A stretch of 10,973 nucleotides of DNA from Sphingobacteriia bacterium (lineage in GTDB: Bacteria > Bacteroidota > Bacteroidia > Chitinophagales > Chitinophagaceae). A model generated the notes under the pieces. The model saw only the letters and a list, made by a program, of their open reading frames with translations. It made no database searches and was not told where the DNA came from. Each line of letters begins with the position of its first letter. Positions within the stretch are counted from its first letter, which is position 1. Shown here piece by piece: positions 6,929 through 10,973 of the stretch. The position numbers were made by a program, and so were the translations under genes. The stretch lies in the NCBI GenBank assembly GCA_004294465.1, contig REAV01000194.1, forward strand, positions 1-10,973, given 5' to 3'.

Positions 6929-7738
6929 GTGAATTTACAGAAAGCAATCAGCAGTATAAAAATTATAGCCATTACTTATGCAGTAATAGGTATCCTTTTC
7001 TACACCTTCCAGGAAAAAATAATATTTAATCCTACAAAAATCGAACCTGAAAGTAGTTATGATTTGAAGCATGCTCATGTACCAGTTTGGCTTCCGGTTG
7101 ACGAATCTTCTAAATCATTTTTGGCCCAATTCAATACAACAGATACTTTTAAAAAGGGTGTAGTACTTTATTTCCATGGAAACAAAGGCAATATAAAGAG
7201 ATACGAACGATTTGTAGATCGGTTTAACAATATTGGTTATGATGTCTGGATGATTGATTATCCGGGTTATGGAAAATCTACAGGAGAATTAACAGAAGCC
7301 AATTTGTACGAACAATCACTTCAGTTATATAAATTAGCAAGAACACAATTTAATCCCGATCAAATAATTATTTACGGAAAATCAATGGGAACAGGTATGG
7401 CTTCCCAATTGGCTTCTGTAAGAGACTGCAAAAGGCTAATACTAGAAACACCATATTATAGTATGCAGTCATTAATAGGAATGTACATGTGGATGTACCC
7501 ACTGAAAAGCATGTTAAAATACCATTTTTATACCAATGAATATTTATTGAAAGTGACTGCTCCAATTACTATTATGCACGGCACTAATGATGGAGTAATT
7601 CCTTACAGGAATGCAGTACGATTAGCTGCTATATTAAAACCAATTGATGAATTTATTACCATTCAAAATGGAGCACACAAAAACCTAAACGATTTCCCAT
7701 TGATGCAACAAAAAATAGATAGTTTATTAAGTAAATAG
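6929..7738 (+). CDS. Membrane-anchored alpha/beta hydrolase (second of a tandem pair)
   Basis: This 269-residue protein is a paralogue of the gene just upstream, with the same layout: an N-terminal hydrophobic helix (about residues 9-27), the shared QEKIIFNP linker, then a hydrolase domain. Motifs are VVLYFHGNKGNIKRY (78-92), MIDYPGYGKSTGE (108-120), the elbow YGKSMGTG with Ser152, IMHGTNDGVIP with Asp221, and NGAHKNL with His250, so the Ser-Asp-His triad is intact. ETPYYSM at 173-179 matches DAPYYSF in the neighbour. The fold is that of Bem46/YfhR-like serine hydrolases; the substrate is not predictable. The start is GTG at 6929, 23 nt after the first hydrolase; it aligns well with the paralogue's N-terminus and no ATG upstream competes. 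It is the last gene of the kup unit and ends 11 bp from the convergent S66 gene, with no clear terminator hairpin between them. Confidence 0.9.
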   Translation: MNLQKAISSIKIIAITYAVIGILFYTFQEKIIFNPTKIEPESSYDLKHAHVPVWLPVDESSKSFLAQFNTTDTFKKGVVLYFHGNKGNIKRYERFVDRFNNIGYDVWMIDYPGYGKSTGELTEANLYEQSLQLYKLARTQFNPDQIIIYGKSMGTGMASQLASVRDCKRLILETPYYSMQSLIGMYMWMYPLKSMLKYHFYTNEYLLKVTAPITIMHGTNDGVIPYRNAVRLAAILKPIDEFITIQNGAHKNLNDFPLMQQKIDSLLSK

Positions 7739-7749
7739 TAATCTAAAAA

Positions 7750-8661
7750 TTATTTTTCTTTGAGCTTGATGTCTTTCGCACTTACTATTAATTCATGCTC
7801 AACTCCCACTTTTAATGCCAGATTTTCTTTTTCGTGGCTCACCGGAAAATCAAAACAAACAGGATAATCATATTCAGCAACATGATGTACAATCAGTTCT
7901 TGAATGGTTTGTCCAAAAGGCCTTGGATTGTCTTTAATATCTGTAAACCTTCCTACAATTAATCCAGCTAAATTTTCCAAATGCCCCGCTCTTTTCAGTT
8001 GAAGAAACATTCGATCAATATTATAAATATACTCCCCGATATCTTCTATAAATAAGAGCCTGCCCTTTGTTTTATAGGCGGATTTTGTTCCGCATAAATG
8101 TGCCAATAAAGCAAGGTTTCCTCCAACTAATTCGCCGCTTGCTTTCCCAATTTTATTCAAAGGATGGCTGGCAGCCATATAATTTGTTTTTACTCCTTTC
8201 AATGCTTTTTGTAAAGACTGAACATACATACTTTTATCACCACCATCATTAAATGCACTGGCCATTGGTGAATGTATTGATGCCGATTTTAGTTGAGCAT
8301 GTAGATGCGATAAAAAAACAGTGATATCGCTAAAACCAATAATCCATTTTGGATTTTTTTTGAATGCAGTAAAATCTAATTGATCAATGATCCTACTCAC
8401 ACCATATCCTCCCCTCCCACAAAGAATTGCATGAATATTTTTATCATCGATCATTGCCTGGAATTCATCTCTTCTTGCTGAATCTGTTCCACTGAAATAA
8501 GTCTTGCTTTTACTGCCAATTGTTTTTCCAACCATCACTTCATAACCCCAACTTTGAAGTGTATGAATACAGTTTTGCACTTTATCCAATTCCATATAAC
8601 CCGCAGGACAAGTGAGGCCAATGGTATCTCCTTTTTTTAAGTAGGGTGGTAGCTTAATCAT
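7750..8661 (-). CDS. S66 family LD-carboxypeptidase / MccF-like peptidase, cytoplasmic form
   Basis: S66 serine peptidases cleave after a meso-DAP or similar residue, as LdcA does when it removes D-Ala from recycled murein tetrapeptides in the cytoplasm; MccF relatives cleave toxic aminoacyl-nucleotides. This 303-residue protein has the family pattern: PPYLKKGDTIGLTCPAG at the start; CGRGGYGVSRIIDQLDF at 81-97; the nucleophile loop IIGFSDITVFLSHLH with Ser111; GELVGGNLALL at 176-186; FIEDIGEYIYNIDRMF with Glu206; and FPVSHEKENLALKVGV with His276. The Ser-Glu-His triad is complete. There is no signal peptide: the ATG at 8661 leads straight into the first strand, so it should be cytoplasmic. 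It lies 8 nt after an exported paralogue and is probably co-transcribed with it. Peptidoglycan recycling is the likeliest role; immunity to a peptide-nucleotide toxin is the alternative. Confidence 0.93.
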   Translation of the reverse strand: MIKLPPYLKKGDTIGLTCPAGYMELDKVQNCIHTLQSWGYEVMVGKTIGSKSKTYFSGTDSARRDEFQAMIDDKNIHAILCGRGGYGVSRIIDQLDFTAFKKNPKWIIGFSDITVFLSHLHAQLKSASIHSPMASAFNDGGDKSMYVQSLQKALKGVKTNYMAASHPLNKIGKASGELVGGNLALLAHLCGTKSAYKTKGRLLFIEDIGEYIYNIDRMFLQLKRAGHLENLAGLIVGRFTDIKDNPRPFGQTIQELIVHHVAEYDYPVCFDFPVSHEKENLALKVGVEHELIVSAKDIKLKEK

Positions 8662-8669
8662 ATTGCAAA

Positions 8670-9692
8670 CTAATGGATTTCCTGCAATGAAACAGCATCT
8701 TGCTCAACTGTTAAACGATGTATAACACCACATTTCAAAGCATAATTATTTTTTTGATGTCCCACCGGAAAATCAAAACAGACTGGAAAATTAAATTGAT
8801 CAACCTTTTCTTTTACAATGGTAATTATATCTCTACCAAATGGCGAATCTGGTGTGTCTGGCTTGATACTCGTGAATCCGCCAATGATCAGTCCTTTTAA
8901 CTTAGTTAATTTACCTGCTCGTAATAAATTACAAAACATTCGATCGATATTATACAATGGCTCACTCACATCTTCCAAAAACAGTATTTTTCCTTCGGTA
9001 TTAATAGAAGAAACAGAGCCACTCATGTTCTCTAAAATTTTTAAATTCCCCCCTACTAATATCCCTTCAGCAGATCCTGTTCTATTATTGATATTGGGAG
9101 CTATTGGATAATAGATAAGCTCTCCTTCCAAAGCTTTCTTAACTGAAAGAATGGTATTGATTTGTACTTCATCTGCTGTTGCCCAATCTTTGGGAAAACT
9201 GCCACACATTTTTGAATGCAAACTTGCTGTGTTAACCACCTGATGCAAATGACTATGCAATACAGTGATATCGCTGAAACCAATTACCCATTTAGGATTC
9301 TTTTTAAATCTTGAAAAATCAAGTAGATCCACCATCCTAACTGCTCCATAACCACCAGTAGCGCACATGATTGCTTTTACCCCATCATCATCCATCATTT
9401 GTTGAAAATCTGCAGCACGTTCTGCATCGGTTCCTCCAAAAGTAAAATCTCTTTTTCCAATTGTCTGGCCCAGTTTTATTTGATAACCCCAACTTTCCAT
9501 TTGAATGATCGATTGCTGAATATCCGCCATGGTAGAAAACCCTGAAGGACAGCATATGCCAATCGTATCTCCTTTTTTTAAATAGGGAGGAATTTTGATG
9601 CGATTCCGATTAGAATTATTTTCGGGAGCAGCCAATGTACCTAAAGGGAGCAACCCCAATGATGCTAATTGTAAAAACGATTTTCGTTGCAT
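8670..9692 (-). CDS. S66 family LD-carboxypeptidase / MccF-like peptidase with N-terminal export signal
   Basis: This paralogue of the downstream gene encodes 340 residues from the ATG at 9692. An in-frame TTG at 9716 would add eight residues, but the ATG gives a cleaner export signal: MQRKSFLQLASLGLLPLGTLAAP, with basic residues, a hydrophobic stretch over about 6-20 and a probable cut near LAA. The RKSFLQLA pattern is reminiscent of a Tat motif with RK in place of RR, but Sec export is equally possible. From residue 32 it runs parallel to the neighbour: PPYLKKGDTIG, CATGGYGAVRMVDLLDF, VIGFSDITVLHSHLH with Ser140, LFLEDVSEPLYNIDRMF with Glu240, and FPVGHQKNNYALKCGV with His312. The triad is intact. 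GRGGYG in the neighbour is ATGGYG here, close to the active site. It is the first gene of a two-gene unit and diverges from metG. The family call is secure; the periplasmic location is inferred. Confidence 0.92.
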   Translation of the reverse strand: MQRKSFLQLASLGLLPLGTLAAPENNSNRNRIKIPPYLKKGDTIGICCPSGFSTMADIQQSIIQMESWGYQIKLGQTIGKRDFTFGGTDAERAADFQQMMDDDGVKAIMCATGGYGAVRMVDLLDFSRFKKNPKWVIGFSDITVLHSHLHQVVNTASLHSKMCGSFPKDWATADEVQINTILSVKKALEGELIYYPIAPNINNRTGSAEGILVGGNLKILENMSGSVSSINTEGKILFLEDVSEPLYNIDRMFCNLLRAGKLTKLKGLIIGGFTSIKPDTPDSPFGRDIITIVKEKVDQFNFPVCFDFPVGHQKNNYALKCGVIHRLTVEQDAVSLQEIH

Positions 9693-9775
9693 GTTGAAAA
9701 ATACAAAAAAGACCAATAAGTTGGGCTATATCGGGCTTTTCACTACGAATAATCGGTTCTTCGCTTTGCTTTGCT

Positions 9776-9783
9776 TATTTTTG
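9776..9783 (+). promoter_or_regulatory. Possible -7 box for metG (TATTTTTG)
   Basis: The 111-bp divergent gap between the S66 unit and metG contains TATTTTTG on the plus strand, a full match to TAnnTTTG, 20 nt before the metG ATG. It follows a short tandem GCTTT repeat around 9763-9775. No good TTTG -33 element is seen at 19-21 nt upstream. I find no comparable box on the minus strand for the S66 unit. Confidence 0.33.
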
Positions 9784-9803
9784 CGGCTTCCTAGAAATAA
9801 TTT

Positions 9804-10973
9804 ATGAGTAAAGACCAAGCACCAAAAAGATACTTAATTACAGCAGCACTCCCTTACGCCAATGGATTGAAGCATATAGGCCATTTGGCGGGCGCCTATT
9901 TGCCAGCAGATACCTATGTAAGGTATTTAAGGGCACAGAAGCGTGATGTGGTATTTGTTTGCGGAAGTGACGAACATGGAACAGCTATACCTATTCAGGC
10001 CACTAAAGAAGGTACAACGGCACAAGCCATCATCGATAAGTACCATCCGATCATTGAACAAAATTTCAAAGACTTAGGAATTTCCTTTGATATATATCAT
10101 CGTACAAGCGACCCGATACATCATGAAACAGCAAGGGAATTTTTTCAGACATTGAATGATAAAGGAGATTTGATCACCAAAGAGTCTGAGCAATATTTCG
10201 ACGAAAAAGCAGGCAGTTTCTTAGCAGATAGATACATTAAAGGCACTTGCCCAAATTGCGCTTATCCAGCTGCCTACGGAGATCAATGTGAGAATTGCGG
10301 AAAAAGCCTCAGCCCAGATGAACTCATTAATCCGGTAAGTACATTAAGTGGAAATGCACCGATTAAAAAAAGTACCAAACACTGGTATTTACCACTTGAT
10401 AGGCATGAAACCTTTTTACGCAAATGGATTTTAGAAGAACATGCCAATGATTGGCGTTCTACCGTAGTAGGTCAATGCAAGAGTTGGATTGATGGTGGAT
10501 TATTGCCTCGTGCGGTTACCCGTGATTTAGATTGGGGAGTAAAAGTTCCCGAAACGGTTGAAGGTGCTGCAGGTAAAGTTTTGTATGTATGGTTTGATGC
10601 ACCAATAGGATATATCAGTGCTACCAAACAATGGGCATTGAATAATGATAAAGATTGGAAACCTTATTGGGAAAGTAAAGACACCAAGCTGGTGCACTTT
10701 ATTGGAAAAGACAATATTGTATTTCATTGTATTATTTTTCCTGTGATGTTGCAATTGCATGGAAATATTTTACCTGACAATGTTCCTGCCAACGAGTTCA
10801 TGAATTTGGAAGGCGATAAAATGAGTACCAGCAGAAACTGGAAACTCGAAATGGAAGACTATATCAATGATTTTATCAAACCAGAAAATGGCGGAAGCCA
10901 AATGGCTGATGTACTTCGTTACTACCTAACATTGATTGCTCCTGAAAGCAAAGACAGTGAATTTACCTGGAAA
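9804..10973 (+). CDS. metG: Methionyl-tRNA synthetase (partial, runs off the right edge)
   Basis: MetG charges tRNA-Met and initiator tRNA with methionine in the cytoplasm. The gene opens with ATG at 9804 and stays open for 390 codons to the window end, with no stop. The class I hallmarks are present: [19 protein letters not shown] with the HIGH motif at residues 24-27; [12 protein letters not shown] at 51-62; a zinc knuckle with Cys149, Cys152, Cys162 and Cys165 (CxxC-x9-CxxC); [15 protein letters not shown] at 259-273, which contributes to the methionine pocket; and the KMSTS loop exactly conserved at 339-343 ([10 protein letters not shown]). The missing part would hold the rest of the anticodon-binding helical domain and possibly a C-terminal tRNA-binding domain. 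The start is convincing because the Rossmann strand begins a few residues in. It is divergent from the S66 pair across 111 bp. Confidence 0.97.
   Translation, partial: MSKDQAPKRYLITAALPYANGLKHIGHLAGAYLPADTYVRYLRAQKRDVVFVCGSDEHGTAIPIQATKEGTTAQAIIDKYHPIIEQNFKDLGISFDIYHRTSDPIHHETAREFFQTLNDKGDLITKESEQYFDEKAGSFLADRYIKGTCPNCAYPAAYGDQCENCGKSLSPDELINPVSTLSGNAPIKKSTKHWYLPLDRHETFLRKWILEEHANDWRSTVVGQCKSWIDGGLLPRAVTRDLDWGVKVPETVEGAAGKVLYVWFDAPIGYISATKQWALNNDKDWKPYWESKDTKLVHFIGKDNIVFHCIIFPVMLQLHGNILPDNVPANEFMNLEGDKMSTSRNWKLEMEDYINDFIKPENGGSQMADVLRYYLTLIAPESKDSEFTWK

Noticed and set aside
5778..7738. kup-rhodanese-hydrolase unit considered as a new defence or toxin system
   Set aside because: All members match housekeeping-type families with intact active sites. 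There is no nuclease, toxin, sensor or mobile-element signature, so the idea has no support from the sequence.
8818..9111. 97-codon plus-strand frame inside the exported S66 gene
   Set aside because: It is antisense to conserved S66 motifs, with no start context or family resemblance, so it is a shadow frame.
9693..9716. Eight-residue N-terminal extension of the exported S66 protein from a TTG at 9716
   Set aside because: The extension MVFFVFFN would place a second hydrophobic patch before the basic residues of the signal peptide. The ATG at 9692 gives a normal signal structure.
9721..9740. GGGCT repeated twice 10 bp apart between the S66 unit and metG, considered as an operator
   Set aside because: Five-base direct repeats are too short to separate from chance, and no regulator gene is nearby.

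Overview
This window looks like an ordinary chromosomal segment of an AT-rich Bacteroidota species, probably from the Chitinophagaceae or a neighbouring group. Several things point there. A DUF6427-type membrane protein and a DsbD_N-type secreted domain resemble Bacteroidota homologues. Putative TAnnTTTG -7 boxes lie upstream of genes, clear Shine-Dalgarno sequences are missing, and the proteins are rich in Asn, Lys and Ile. The genus is not resolved, and the assignment rests on recalled family resemblance, not a search.

Left block (1-3679, minus strand): four genes read leftwards in the order secreted protein of unknown function, DUF6427 polytopic membrane protein (9 nt gap), purQ (53 nt gap, with its own possible promoter), and the N-terminal part of a DsbD-like protein (10 nt gap) that runs off the left edge. 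The block mixes envelope proteins with a purine biosynthesis enzyme.

Middle block (3793-7738, plus strand): a divergent 113-bp region leads into a four-gene unit. It holds a Kup-type potassium transporter, a small single-domain rhodanese overlapping it by 4 nt, and two consecutive paralogous membrane-anchored alpha/beta hydrolases. Three of the four use GTG or TTG starts. The unit ends 11 bp from the convergent S66 pair.

Right block (7750-9692, minus strand; 9804-10973, plus strand): two adjacent S66 (LD-carboxypeptidase / MccF-like) paralogues, 8 nt apart. The upstream one carries an export signal and the downstream one does not, which suggests the same chemistry on both sides of the inner membrane. 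Divergent from them is metG, with 390 codons visible before the window ends.

There is no tRNA, rRNA, IS element, CRISPR array, riboswitch or phage signature that I can support. No stretch longer than 113 bp lacks a gene. I do not see convincing evidence for a new defence or mobile system. The most noteworthy items are the paired paralogues (hydrolases and S66 peptidases), the unrecognised secreted protein with an Asn/Gly/Tyr-rich insert, and the run of non-ATG starts.
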